64,000 nucleotides of DNA from Spirochaeta sp. UBA5339 (GTDB lineage Bacteria; Spirochaetota; Spirochaetia; DSM-2461). The position numbers were made by a program, and so were the translations under genes. Each line of letters opens with the position of its first letter. The stretch's first letter is position 1. The DNA is taken from assembly GCA_002408085.1 (NCBI GenBank), contig DHQL01000020.1, positions 35,555 through 99,554 of the forward strand. The letters run 5' to 3'. Positions 27,617 to 36,228 of this stretch are shown here, piece by piece. The notes under the pieces are model-generated. The model did no database searches and was not told where the DNA came from. It saw nothing but the letters and a program-made list of their open reading frames with translations.

Positions 27617-28702
27617 TTATCTCCTTCCTGTCAGGATAACCACATAGCGGTCTCCGGGCAGTTCCTGTCTGTTATGGTAGTCCCTCAGGGCAATCAGACC
27701 CGCCGTGGAGGCGGGGAGCACAGAGAGGCCCTCATTTTTCTTGATAAAACTTGAGTAATAGAGCATCTTCCGGTCGCTCCCGTCCAGAGCCCAGCCGCCG
27801 GTTCCGGTCACCGCCTTCAAGGCCAGATCACCGTCGATGGAGTGCCAGTTGATCAGAGGTTCGTTGATGCTGGACTCCCTGATTTTCGACGGGTCCAGAT
27901 CCTCGCAGCTCTCCAGTCCCTTTTTGAAGGAGGAGATAATGGGATTTTTTTTGCTTGAGGAACCGGCAATCATCCTGGGTATGCGGGAGGTCTTGCCCCT
28001 ACGGTAGAGCTTTTCAAAGCCCCTGTGAATTCCCGCCAGGCAGGTTCCGTTGGAGACAGGTACCGCCACCGCCGCAGGGGCGTCCCTGAGTTCGTCATAG
28101 ATCTCAAAGGCGATCTCTCCGTAGGCCCTGAGCTGGAGCATGGTATTAAGCCCCCCGGGGTTGGCATCGTAGTAGTCATTCTCCCTGGCAAAGCGGGATG
28201 AGATATCCACCGTTTCCTCGTAGTCCCTGCCCTTCCGGAGGATCTCTCCCCCCAGCCTGGTCATCTCCTCCTCCCGGAGGGAGTGGTATGTCTCGGGGAT
28301 AAAGATGATGCATCTGATCCCTGCCAGTTTTGCAGCAAAGGCGACGGCTGCGCCGTAGTTGCCGCAGGTGGCAAAGCAGATGGTATCATAGCCCCGTCTC
28401 AGGGCATCCTCCACCTGGGCAAAGGCGATTCTGTCCTTCTGGGTCCCCGATGGATTGCCCCCCTCGAACTTCAGGTAGATCTGTCTGAGGCCTATCTCCC
28501 TTTCAATGTTCCGGGCCCGGGTCAGGAGAGTATCCCCCACCTCCGAGGCGATTATATCCTCGTATATTTCCAGCCTGGCATCTCTATCCAGGGAGCTGTC
28601 CGAGGCATCCAGGCTCTCGCCCTTTATCTCCTCGCTGACCCGGGAGATATTTCCCCGGGCACTGTCTATGAGCTTCATATACTCATCAGAATTTCCGTTC
28701 AT
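27617..28702 (-). CDS. Threonine-synthase-like PLP enzyme (fold type II)
   Basis: 361 residues. The PLP lysine is Lys89 in GGNPSGTQKDRI; the substrate/phosphate loops are ATCGNYGAAVAFAA and PVSNGTCLAGIH. It is most like threonine synthase/threonine dehydratase paralogues but is shorter at the C-terminus. It is the first gene of a three-gene operon with the DgcN/DgcA-like proteins, so a beta-elimination or replacement step on an amino acid is plausible; the true substrate is unknown. A promoter lies just upstream. Confidence 0.82.
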   Translation of the reverse strand: MNGNSDEYMKLIDSARGNISRVSEEIKGESLDASDSSLDRDARLEIYEDIIASEVGDTLLTRARNIEREIGLRQIYLKFEGGNPSGTQKDRIAFAQVEDALRRGYDTICFATCGNYGAAVAFAAKLAGIRCIIFIPETYHSLREEEMTRLGGEILRKGRDYEETVDISSRFARENDYYDANPGGLNTMLQLRAYGEIAFEIYDELRDAPAAVAVPVSNGTCLAGIHRGFEKLYRRGKTSRIPRMIAGSSSKKNPIISSFKKGLESCEDLDPSKIRESSINEPLINWHSIDGDLALKAVTGTGGWALDGSDRKMLYYSSFIKKNEGLSVLPASTAGLIALRDYHNRQELPGDRYVVILTGRR

Positions 28703-28710
28703 TGATCTTT

Positions 28711-28739
28711 GTTATAGATCTGCCCGGGGGGGAAGTCAA
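28711..28739 (-). promoter_or_regulatory. Promoter of the PLP-dgcN-dgcA-like operon
   Basis: Minus-strand TTGACT (28739-28734), a 17-base spacer and TATAAC (28716-28711) lie a few bases before the ATG at 28702. The 5' leader would be very short, consistent with the weak ribosome binding site. Confidence 0.7.
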
Positions 28740-28811
28740 ATAGAATATTGTGTTTTTTTCACAGGGTATATTCTGCCATGTTTTCCCTTGAAAAAAATAT
28801 GATGAAAAAAC

Positions 28812-28839
28812 TTGACATTCCCGAAATAGAGGTTATTTT
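28812..28839 (+). promoter_or_regulatory. Promoter and long leader of the RRM gene
   Basis: TTGACA (28812-28817) and TATTTT (28834-28839) with a 16-base spacer. The transcript would have a leader of about 145 bases with several short hairpins (GGGAG/CTCCC at 28840-28858, then CCGT/ACGG), compatible with post-transcriptional or temperature control. Confidence 0.55.
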
Positions 28840-28991
28840 GGGAGTATCTTATTCTCCCGTTGTTGACGGGGGAACAGGCTGCGGAGACCGGTCTTCGGCA
28901 GAGACGGAACACTCCGGTTCATTTCCATGAGATTGCCTCCCATTTCCGGCAGAGATGCAGGAATGTAAGGGAAGGACGAGAAGGATATCCC

Positions 28992-29249
28992 ATGACTGAG
29001 AAACTGTATATTGCCAATCTGGACGCCGACATAACCGCTGATGACCTGAGAGAGAGTCTGGAACACTACGGAGAGCTTATCTCCGTGGAACTCCACCCCG
29101 CCGAAGATATGGCCTTGGCCGAGTTCAAAGATCCCGAGGACGCCGTTCTGGCGCTCCGCTCCATGGAGGGGATGGACTTTCTGGGCCGGCCCCTGCGGGT
29201 CGGATGGTTCAGGGAGCCAGGTCCGGGAAAATTAAGAAAAGCCTCTTGA
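28992..29249 (+). CDS. RNA-binding protein with a single RRM domain
   Basis: 85 residues from ATG 28992 (AAGG 7 bases upstream); the open frame upstream is leader. RNP-2 is KLYIANL at residues 4-10. RNP-1 is degenerate (DMALAEF), lacking the two central aromatics, though GRPLRVGW follows as in RRMs. Small RRM proteins occur in cyanobacteria, spirochaetes and some proteobacteria and bind single-stranded RNA. The divergence in RNP-1 suggests altered or weaker RNA contact. Confidence 0.8.
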   Translation: MTEKLYIANLDADITADDLRESLEHYGELISVELHPAEDMALAEFKDPEDAVLALRSMEGMDFLGRPLRVGWFREPGPGKLRKAS

Positions 29250-29367
29250 AAACTGACAGGGTACGGATCGGACCATAAACAGCAGTACATTTTCCATTTT
29301 TCTCTTTTATTTTGAACCGGGAAGGATCATAATTATGTCTGATACCTGACTGACATGGAGAGATATA

Positions 29368-30141
29368 TTGCCTGAGATTCCGGATAATGAAACTGCCCTC
29401 GCGGCCATCCCATGGGGTCCTCTGCTCCCCGGCAGGGAGGAGATAAGGATTCTTCTGCCTGCTGAGCGTACTGTCTCCTTCCGCAGGGAGGGAGAAACCC
29501 TTGTTGTTGAAACCGGTTCCGCTTCCGATGGAGAGCCCCTCAGCAGACGTTTTATTACCGGTGAATCTACCGGACTGATGCTGGAACCGGCCCTGCCGGA
29601 GCTTCCCGTTGTTATAATCCCCACATCGGAACTCTCCATCCTCCCGGGACAGAAGCTTGAGACCCTACTGGCAATCCCCCTGCTTCTGTCTGTTACAACC
29701 GGCACGAATGCCTCAAAAAAGACTCTGTGGGAGGAGTCGATCGTCTCCCTGTCCCAGAGCTTCTTCGGTGCACCCGACAGCGGCGAACTGGCCTACTCAC
29801 TGGAGAGCGGGCTCCCCCTCCGGCGGAATGCCCTGGATCGTAGCCCTGAAAATGCGTACTGTCCCCTGACCATTCACAATAAATCAGATCAGATCCTCCA
29901 CTTTGAACGAATGATACTGAGAGCTCCCTGGCTGAGCCTCTACTACGGAAGTGACGGAATCTATACCAGCCCTGTGCAGATAAGCTTCAAAGGCGCCGAC
30001 CAGACCAGTCAGGTCCATATAAAGAAGAAACCCATGGAGACGGAGCCGCCCATGAAACCAGCCGCTCCCCCCAGAACAAAAGAGGAGAAGAGTGTTTTGA
30101 AAAAGAGTTTCTTCTTTCTGAAAACCCTCTACAACGGATAA
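29368..30141 (+). CDS. DUF432-like protein, coupled to MscS
   Basis: 257 residues, no membrane helices, largely beta by pattern, with a basic tail (KSVLKKSFFFLKTLYNG). TTG 29368 is chosen for GGAG 7 bases upstream. I assign it tentatively to DUF432, a family that often sits beside MscS channels; the MscS gene starts two bases after its stop. The segment YCPLTIHNKSDQILHFERMI and the arrangement suggest a cytoplasmic regulator of the channel. Function unknown. Confidence 0.55.
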   Translation: MPEIPDNETALAAIPWGPLLPGREEIRILLPAERTVSFRREGETLVVETGSASDGEPLSRRFITGESTGLMLEPALPELPVVIIPTSELSILPGQKLETLLAIPLLLSVTTGTNASKKTLWEESIVSLSQSFFGAPDSGELAYSLESGLPLRRNALDRSPENAYCPLTIHNKSDQILHFERMILRAPWLSLYYGSDGIYTSPVQISFKGADQTSQVHIKKKPMETEPPMKPAAPPRTKEEKSVLKKSFFFLKTLYNG

Positions 30142-30142
30142 G

Positions 30143-30949
30143 ATGATGGAGCGTATACACGAAATACTGGACATAAACATCTTTGGAAATGTAGATGTGG
30201 AGCAGCTGCTGAAGGTGATATTGATATTCCTGGCCGGATTCTTCCTGATCAGGGCCACCAGGTTTATGCTGAACAGATGCTTCAAGAAGAATGCCAACCC
30301 CCAGACCAGAATGCTGATCAGCAAGATGGTGGACTACATCGGCTTCGCCCTCCTGATGATGATCATTCTGGCGGAACTGGGACTTAAGCTCTCTACAATT
30401 CTGGGTGCTGCGGGAATCCTCGGTCTTGCCGTCGGTGTTGCCTCCCAGAAGAGTCTGGGAAATATTATCAGCGGGATCTTTCTGGTCACAGAAAAGAGTT
30501 TTGAAATCGGCGATGTAATCCGTGTGGGTGATCAGACCGGAGTGGTCTACTCCATAGACCTCCTTTCCATAATGCTCAAGTCCTTTGACAACCTGCTTAT
30601 CCGCATTCCCAATGAAACCCTGATCTCATCCAATATAACCAATATCACCCGCTTCCCCATAAGACGTCTTGATATCTCTGTTACGGTCTCCTACAAGGAC
30701 GATCTTACCCATGTGATGGAGACCCTTAAAGCCATTGCCGGGGAGAATACCAACTGCCTGGATGAGCCGGCTCCCTTTATTCTTATTAAAGATTTTGCCG
30801 ATTCTGGGATATCGGTTCAATTCGGTCTCTGGTTTGACAAGAGCCGCTATGTGGATACAAAGAACAGCGTTATGCAGGACATCCACAGACGGTTCAGAGA
30901 AGAGGGCATCGAAATTCCCTACACCCATATTAAAATCGTCAATGAGTAA
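30143..30949 (+). CDS. Small-conductance mechanosensitive channel (MscS family)
   Basis: 268 residues: an N-terminal helix, TM2, and the pore helix with the small-residue repeat LGAAGILGLAVGVASQKSLG, then the MscS beta domain (EIGDVIRVGDQTGVV) and an alpha/beta C-terminal domain. It releases solutes during hypo-osmotic shock at the inner membrane. It follows a DUF432-like gene and precedes potassium-uptake genes, forming an osmotic-stress run. Confidence 0.93.
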   Translation: MMERIHEILDINIFGNVDVEQLLKVILIFLAGFFLIRATRFMLNRCFKKNANPQTRMLISKMVDYIGFALLMMIILAELGLKLSTILGAAGILGLAVGVASQKSLGNIISGIFLVTEKSFEIGDVIRVGDQTGVVYSIDLLSIMLKSFDNLLIRIPNETLISSNITNITRFPIRRLDISVTVSYKDDLTHVMETLKAIAGENTNCLDEPAPFILIKDFADSGISVQFGLWFDKSRYVDTKNSVMQDIHRRFREEGIEIPYTHIKIVNE

Positions 30950-30984
30950 AGGGTTCTGAAATCTTGAACAGCTATATACACAGC

Positions 30985-31028
30985 CTGCGGATATCACTAT
31001 ATTGGGCTGACTCAATATGAGTCCGCAG
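30985..31028 (+). other. Two-part hairpin between mscS and the RimB-like gene
   Basis: CTGCGGA (30985-30991) pairs with TCCGCAG (31022-31028) and ATATTG (30999-31004) with CAATAT (31013-31018). No T-tract follows, and the ribosome binding site of the next gene begins four bases downstream, so it may be an mRNA processing or translation-control structure. Confidence 0.5.
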
Positions 31029-31042
31029 AAAAAGGATTGGAA

Positions 31043-31543
31043 GTGAAAAAAGATCTGTCCAAACTCACTGCCATAGGTTGGCGGGAGTGGGTCAGCTTTC
31101 CCGAGTGGGGAGTCGACAATATCAAGGCCAAGGTGGATACGGGGGCCAGAACCTCCTCCCTCCACGCAGGAAATCTGAAGTACTTTGAAGAAAACGGAGT
31201 CCAGCGGGTCAGTTTCAACCTCTCCCCCTGGCAGAGGTCCTCAAAGGATAAGGTCCGGGTCAGTGCCGATGTGGTGGGTTTCAAGACCGTAAAAAGCTCC
31301 TCGGGATGCGAGGAGGAACGGCCTGTGGTCAGAACCACAGTCCTTGTGGCGGGAAGGGAACTGATGGCCGAGCTGACCCTGACAAACCGTTCCAAGATGG
31401 GCTTCCGTATGCTCCTGGGCCGTGCGGCAATGAAGAAATTCATGGTCATACCAGGCAGTTCCTATATGGGAGGCCGTCCTGACGCCGAAACAAGAAAGAA
31501 AAACCGGGAAGCCGGCTCCCTGAGTACCGGAAAGGTGGAATAA
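31043..31543 (+). CDS. RimB-like retropepsin-type protease (PF05618, 'ATP-dependent zinc protease')
   Basis: 166 residues with the aspartic-protease-like motif KVDTGARTSS (Asp32) and MLLGRAAM near the C-terminus. The family has been called zinc protease but looks retropepsin-like, and members are usually encoded next to RimK; here RimK follows after two bases. It may trim glutamate tails or process RimK products. GTG 31043 has AAGG 7 bases upstream; the TTG at 31037 is too close to that site. Confidence 0.8.
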   Translation: MKKDLSKLTAIGWREWVSFPEWGVDNIKAKVDTGARTSSLHAGNLKYFEENGVQRVSFNLSPWQRSSKDKVRVSADVVGFKTVKSSSGCEEERPVVRTTVLVAGRELMAELTLTNRSKMGFRMLLGRAAMKKFMVIPGSSYMGGRPDAETRKKNREAGSLSTGKVE

Positions 31544-31545
31544 GA

Positions 31546-32736
31546 ATGAAACTTGCAATACTATCCCGGGCCCCCCGGTCCTACAGCACCCAGCGCCTGA
31601 AGATGGCGGCCCTGGAGAGAGGACACAACTGCAAGGTCCTGAATACCCTGCGCTTTGCCATCGACCTCTCGGGAGATCTTCCGGACCTGCAGTTTCAGGG
31701 AAAACCCCTGTCGGATTATGATGCCGTTATCCCGAGAATCGGAGCCTCCATCTCCTACTACGGCACCGCCGTTGTAAGACAGTTTGAGCAGATGGACGTC
31801 TACACCCCCAATACGGCAAACGGAATATCAAACTCCCGGGACAAGCTCCGGGCAACACAGATCCTCTCCCGCCACGAAATCGGCATCCCCGCCACCACCT
31901 TTGTGCGCAACCAGAAGGATGTAAAATCCGCCATCAACCGGGTCGGCGGTGCTCCTGTTGTAATCAAGCTCCTGGAGGGAACCCAGGGCATCGGAGTGAT
32001 ACTGGCCCCTGAAATGAAGGTGGCCGAGGCCATAATCGAGACCCTCCAGAGCACCGACCAGAATGTTCTGATCCAGCAGTTTATCTCCGAGAGCAGGGGC
32101 AAGGATATCCGGGCCCTTGTTGTGGGTGACCGGGTTGTGGGCGCCATGCGCCGCAGCGCCCAGGGTGACGAGTTCCGCTCCAATGTACACAGGGGAGGAC
32201 TGGTGGAAGCCATCGAACTGCCAAGGGAGTATGAAAAGACCGCCGTCCGTGCCGCCCAGATTATGGGCCTTAAGGTGGCCGGTGTGGATATGCTTGAGAG
32301 CAACGACGGTCCCCTGGTGATGGAGGTGAACTCCTCCCCCGGCCTGGAGGGCATTGAAAAGGCTACGGGTCTGGATATTGCCGGCTCCATTATCGACTAT
32401 GTGGCCAACCAGGTAGACTTCCCGGAACTGGATGTCCGTCAGAGACTCAGCGTCAGCACCGGATATGGTGTGGCGGAGCTCCTTGTAAAGGAAGACAGTC
32501 ACCTTGTAGGCGTCAGCATCGGCAAGTCAGGTCTGAAGGAGCAGGATATCACCATCCTCACCCTCCACAGAGACACCGATGTGATCCCCAACCCGAAGGA
32601 TTCCCTCCTTCTGGAATCCCATGACCGCCTTCTCTGCTTCGGCCGTCTTGAGTCCATGCGGAGCATGATTCCCAAGCGGAAAAAACGGCGTCAGAAGGTT
32701 AAGAAGCTGCCGGACAAGCTGATTACTGAAATCTGA
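31546..32736 (+). CDS. rimK: RimK-type ATP-grasp glutamate ligase fused to an RCK_C (TrkA_C) domain
   Basis: 396 residues, against about 300 for ordinary RimK. Residues 1-290 are an ATP-grasp amino-acid ligase (NSRDKLRATQILSRHEIGIP, PVVIKLLEGTQGIGV, VMEVNSSPGLEGIE). Residues about 305-375 look like an RCK_C domain (VAELLVKEDSHLVGVSIGKS, then NPKDSLLLESHDRLLCFGR), followed by a lysine-rich tail. RimK ligates glutamates to ribosomal protein S6. RCK_C domains sense ligands (ions or cyclic di-AMP) in potassium systems, and potassium-uptake genes follow, so ligase activity may respond to osmotic or K+ signals. Confidence 0.87.
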   Translation: MKLAILSRAPRSYSTQRLKMAALERGHNCKVLNTLRFAIDLSGDLPDLQFQGKPLSDYDAVIPRIGASISYYGTAVVRQFEQMDVYTPNTANGISNSRDKLRATQILSRHEIGIPATTFVRNQKDVKSAINRVGGAPVVIKLLEGTQGIGVILAPEMKVAEAIIETLQSTDQNVLIQQFISESRGKDIRALVVGDRVVGAMRRSAQGDEFRSNVHRGGLVEAIELPREYEKTAVRAAQIMGLKVAGVDMLESNDGPLVMEVNSSPGLEGIEKATGLDIAGSIIDYVANQVDFPELDVRQRLSVSTGYGVAELLVKEDSHLVGVSIGKSGLKEQDITILTLHRDTDVIPNPKDSLLLESHDRLLCFGRLESMRSMIPKRKKRRQKVKKLPDKLITEI

Positions 32737-32800
32737 AAAAACGGTCAATCCTGACTCTTTTTATTTGCATTCTCCGGGGTGAGAATCGATACTCCCATTT

Positions 32801-34501
32801 ATGAGGAAAGCGCTTCTTGCCCTGTTTGTATCAGCCGGTCTCTTCGGCCTCTTTCTGGAGCCCTACAGAGGCTCCGGCAGCCCCGCCGCCCTGGCTGCGG
32901 TAATCATCGACTACTCCCTGATCGCCTACCTGCTGGGGGACTTTCTCCTGGGCCTGAAGGAGAGCCGGAACAACCTGCTCTATATAAAAAGAAACCTGTT
33001 CTCCTTTCTCTTCCTTGTCATCTATCTCGGCCTGTTTGTCTTCAATCTGACCGCCGGACTGAGGGCTCCGGCCGCAAGGCTGGACAGCGCTCTTCTCAGT
33101 GTTCTGCGGAACCTGCTTCTGGTGCTGAAGATCTTCGGCAGATTCCGGAAGATATCCTCCTTTATCCAGTCCATCATTACCAAACCGGCCCAGACAGTTG
33201 TCTTCAGCTTTATCATGGTTATTCTGATCGGCGCCCTGGTGCTGATGATGCCCATGATGAGCAATGGCCCTGCCCTTAGCCCCATAGATGCCCTCTTTAC
33301 CGCCACCTCTGCGGTCTGTGTTACAGGGCTGATTGTTGTGGATACGGCAACCCGGTTCACCATGGCCGGCCAGGCTGTTCTGATGATACTGATCCAGATC
33401 GGCGGACTGGGCATAATGCTCCTCTCCTTCTTTATGGTCTTTCTCTTCCGTCAGAAGCTCAGCGTCAAGGACCGGAACCTCCTCTCTTATATGCTGAACT
33501 CACAGAACACAAGCAGTCTGAAGCAGAGTGTTAAACGGATCATCCTCCTGACCTTTCTGATTGAGGGATCGGGTGCCCTGCTTCTTTTTCCCGCCTTTCT
33601 GAAACGGGGAATCGGCTTCGGCAGAGCCCTCTTCTACAGCCTCTTTCACGGAGTTTCGGCCTTCTGCAACGCAGGTTTCGCCCTCTTCTCTGACAGCCTG
33701 ATGAGCTTTGACGGCAGCCTGACGGTCAATCTGGTTATATCGGCCCTCATATTCGCCGGAGGCATCAGCTTTGCGGTCCTGACAGACTGTTTTTCGGTTC
33801 TCAGAAAGAGAGCCGGAGGAGCAAAGGCCATCCTCTCCATAAACAGCCGGGTGGTTCTGATCGGCACGGGGACCCTTCTGCTGCTGGGGATGCTGCTGAT
33901 CTACAGGACAGAGCACCGGAACATACTGACCGAAATGCCCCTGGGCGAGCAGTATCTGGCGGCCTTCTTCCAGTCCGTCACCCTGAGGACTGCCGGATTC
34001 AATACCCTCCCCTTTGAACGCCTGGGAGCCGGTACTCTGATGATAATGATGGGGATCATGTTTGTGGGGGGAGCGTCGGGAAGCACAGCCGGGGGAATCA
34101 AGGTCAACACCCTGGGAGTGGTCTGGGCCTATATGCGCTCCTTTCGCCGGGGTGAGGATGAGATCCTCCTATACCGGCACAGGGTTGCAAAGGAGAGCGT
34201 TCTTCAGGCCTTTACGGTAATTGCCTTCGGCCTCCTCTCCACCTTTATGGTAAGCGCCGTACTGATGGTTACAGAGAGGGCGGAGCCCCTGGCACTGATC
34301 TTTGAGACGGTCTCGGCCTTTGCCACCGTGGGCCTCAGCACCGGCATCACCGGAGGACTGAGCAGCACCGGTAAAATCGGAATAATACTATTGATGTTTC
34401 TAGGGCGCCTGGGCCCCCTGACTCTGCTGACAGCATCATCGGGCAGGGAAAAACAGTCCAGGATATCCTACCCAGAGGCGTCGTCGATACTGATCGGCTG
34501 A
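32801..34501 (+). CDS. TrkH/KtrB-family potassium uptake channel subunit with N-terminal extension
   Basis: 566 residues. Four pore-loop repeats are visible: TSAVCVTG, SAFCNAGF, LRTAGFNT and SAFATVGLS, each with the filter glycine. The N-terminal 150 residues add about three hydrophobic helices and a basic helix (LLVLKIFGRFRKISSFIQS) before the first repeat, beyond the usual 450-480 residue length. No ribosome binding site is seen at ATG 32801. It forms a K+ (possibly Na+-coupled) channel with the KtrA-like protein encoded next. Confidence 0.9.
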   Translation: MRKALLALFVSAGLFGLFLEPYRGSGSPAALAAVIIDYSLIAYLLGDFLLGLKESRNNLLYIKRNLFSFLFLVIYLGLFVFNLTAGLRAPAARLDSALLSVLRNLLLVLKIFGRFRKISSFIQSIITKPAQTVVFSFIMVILIGALVLMMPMMSNGPALSPIDALFTATSAVCVTGLIVVDTATRFTMAGQAVLMILIQIGGLGIMLLSFFMVFLFRQKLSVKDRNLLSYMLNSQNTSSLKQSVKRIILLTFLIEGSGALLLFPAFLKRGIGFGRALFYSLFHGVSAFCNAGFALFSDSLMSFDGSLTVNLVISALIFAGGISFAVLTDCFSVLRKRAGGAKAILSINSRVVLIGTGTLLLLGMLLIYRTEHRNILTEMPLGEQYLAAFFQSVTLRTAGFNTLPFERLGAGTLMIMMGIMFVGGASGSTAGGIKVNTLGVVWAYMRSFRRGEDEILLYRHRVAKESVLQAFTVIAFGLLSTFMVSAVLMVTERAEPLALIFETVSAFATVGLSTGITGGLSSTGKIGIILLMFLGRLGPLTLLTASSGREKQSRISYPEASSILIG

Positions 34502-34529
34502 TATGAGGGAAGGAGAAAGGAGTACTAAA

Positions 34530-35228
34530 ATGGATAAGACATTTGCAGTTGTGGGACTGGGAGTCTTCGGACAGAAGGTCTGTGAAGTTCTCAGTCAGAA
34601 GGGAGCCGAGGTCATTGCCGTGGACAACACCAGCGAACAGGTCAACAGGGTCAAGGACTTTGTCAGTCAGGCGGTTCTGCTGGACTCCACCGATGAGGAG
34701 TCCCTGAGCCAGGCCTCCCTGGACAGCGTGGACTCGGCCATCGTGGCCATAGGGGACAATATCGAAGCCAGCATCCTGACGACCGCCCTGCTGAAGCAGC
34801 AGGGAGTGCCCCATATCATCGCAAGAGCGGTAAACAAGACCCACTACCAGGTCCTGAAAAAGGTAGGCGCCGATGAGATTATCAATATTGAGGAGGACCA
34901 GGGGACCCGGATCGCCCTGAACCTGATTGCCCCGTCAGTGATGGAGAAGGTGAAACTCTCAAAGGAGGTGACCCTTTCGGAGATGTACGTTCCCCCTGAG
35001 TATCCGGGACACAGTGTAAAAGAGATGGAATTTGAAGGACAGTTCGGCATCCGCCTGGTGGCCATCCGACGGAGTCTCAACCAGATGGATGCGGAGGGAC
35101 TGAATGTGAGGAATGAGGTTCTCCTCTTTCCCGAACCCGAAGAGAAGCTGATTGAGGGGGACGTTCTGATCCTTGTGGGAGAGGAAGAGAAGCTGGAAGA
35201 GTTCCAGAAAAGCGGGAGCAGACAATGA
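34530..35228 (+). CDS. TrkA/KtrA-type RCK regulatory subunit
   Basis: 232 residues from ATG 34530, preceded by AAAGGAG at 7 bases; an upstream in-frame ATG (34503) lacks this. RCK_N with GLGVFGQKV and a nucleotide-binding acidic VDNTSEQV, then RCK_C (about 140-225: VTLSEMYVPPEYPGHSVKEM and LIEGDVLILVGEE). It gates the TrkH/KtrB channel in response to nucleotides (ATP/ADP or NAD(H)). Confidence 0.93.
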   Translation: MDKTFAVVGLGVFGQKVCEVLSQKGAEVIAVDNTSEQVNRVKDFVSQAVLLDSTDEESLSQASLDSVDSAIVAIGDNIEASILTTALLKQQGVPHIIARAVNKTHYQVLKKVGADEIINIEEDQGTRIALNLIAPSVMEKVKLSKEVTLSEMYVPPEYPGHSVKEMEFEGQFGIRLVAIRRSLNQMDAEGLNVRNEVLLFPEPEEKLIEGDVLILVGEEEKLEEFQKSGSRQ

Positions 35229-35974
35229 TATCCGTCAGAATCAAAAGCCTGATTACCGTGCTGGTTCTTGTACTGATCTCTACGGGATTTCTTCTCTACA
35301 GAGGCCTTGTTCTGATCCCCGGAGCCGCAACAGGGGTAAATCCCGACAAACAGGAGTTCCTCTACTGGGGAATTGTGACGGCCCTCTTCCAGATTATCCT
35401 TTTTGTCTTCTTTTTCAGGGGCCACAGGAAGCTGATCACGGACCTGAAAAAACTGGTAAGCAATCAGGACCTGAACCATCCCCAGTCCGTCAGAATTCTG
35501 GAGACTATGGGAGAGACGGGGAAGGTAATCCGCTCCATGATGGATGAGTATGCCAATCTCCTTGATATGAGACTGAACCGGATCTCAGCTTTCAACAAGA
35601 TTCTGAGGATTATCTGTGAAGAGTATCCCGAGCCCATTATGATCAGTGACACCCTGGGAGCGGTTCTCGCCATCAGCGACCGGCTACTGGAGAAAGCGGA
35701 AGTCAGTCCCGGTGTTCTGAAGGTGAACGAGGTCTTTCCGGAGATAAAGATGGCCGAGGTGCTGGTCCACCTGGAGAAGAACCGGGACCTATGGAGGGAT
35801 AAGTCGGGATACAGCTGTACTCCGGTGTTTGACAGAAGCGACCGGCTGAACCTCTGCATCTGGGAGCTGGAGTCCGAGAGCATTCTGAAGAAGATATCCA
35901 GCCGCCCGAGTGCCGCCGGCATAACCAGAAAGACGGTGAAGTCTTTCAAAGATCTTATCAGAAGAAAGAAATAA
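35225..35974 (+). CDS. Two-helix membrane protein with a PAS-like domain
   Basis: 249 residues: helices at about 9-30 and 46-65, a short loop between, then a helical stalk and a PAS-like region (about 125-205: EPIMISDTLGAVLAISDRLL and GYSCTPVFDRSDRLNLCIWE). There is no kinase, cyclase or methyl-accepting output. It overlaps ktrA by four bases, suggesting a sensor linked to potassium uptake. I do not recognise a named family. Confidence 0.7.
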   Translation: MISVRIKSLITVLVLVLISTGFLLYRGLVLIPGAATGVNPDKQEFLYWGIVTALFQIILFVFFFRGHRKLITDLKKLVSNQDLNHPQSVRILETMGETGKVIRSMMDEYANLLDMRLNRISAFNKILRIICEEYPEPIMISDTLGAVLAISDRLLEKAEVSPGVLKVNEVFPEIKMAEVLVHLEKNRDLWRDKSGYSCTPVFDRSDRLNLCIWELESESILKKISSRPSAAGITRKTVKSFKDLIRRKK

Positions 35975-36093
35975 TACCATCGGAGCACCAGCCGGCCGAG
36001 CTGCCTGCCGACTTGCCGGGCCTCCCCCCTCCCCGCCCGATGATCTCCCGGCGGCTGCCCGTCCGCTGACCACACGGCTGCCGGATACTGCAA

Positions 36094-36130
36094 CTGCCGG
36101 CTCGATGCCCCTGCCGGCTCGATGCCCCTG
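36094..36130. repeat. 17-bp tandem repeat, about 2.2 copies
   Basis: The unit CTGCCGGCTCGATGCCC occurs at 36094-36110 and 36111-36127 in a GC-rich intergenic stretch (35975-36228) that also has imperfect CTGCCGnC copies nearby. No gene is seen in that interval. Confidence 0.8.
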
Positions 36131-36228
36131 CGGCGGCTGCCGCCGGGGGGAGTCGAACAAATCACCATTCCCGCTTATAATGGAAGGATTCAAATATCAT
36201 CCGGAGGTTCCTTTAAATCCCGCTGACC

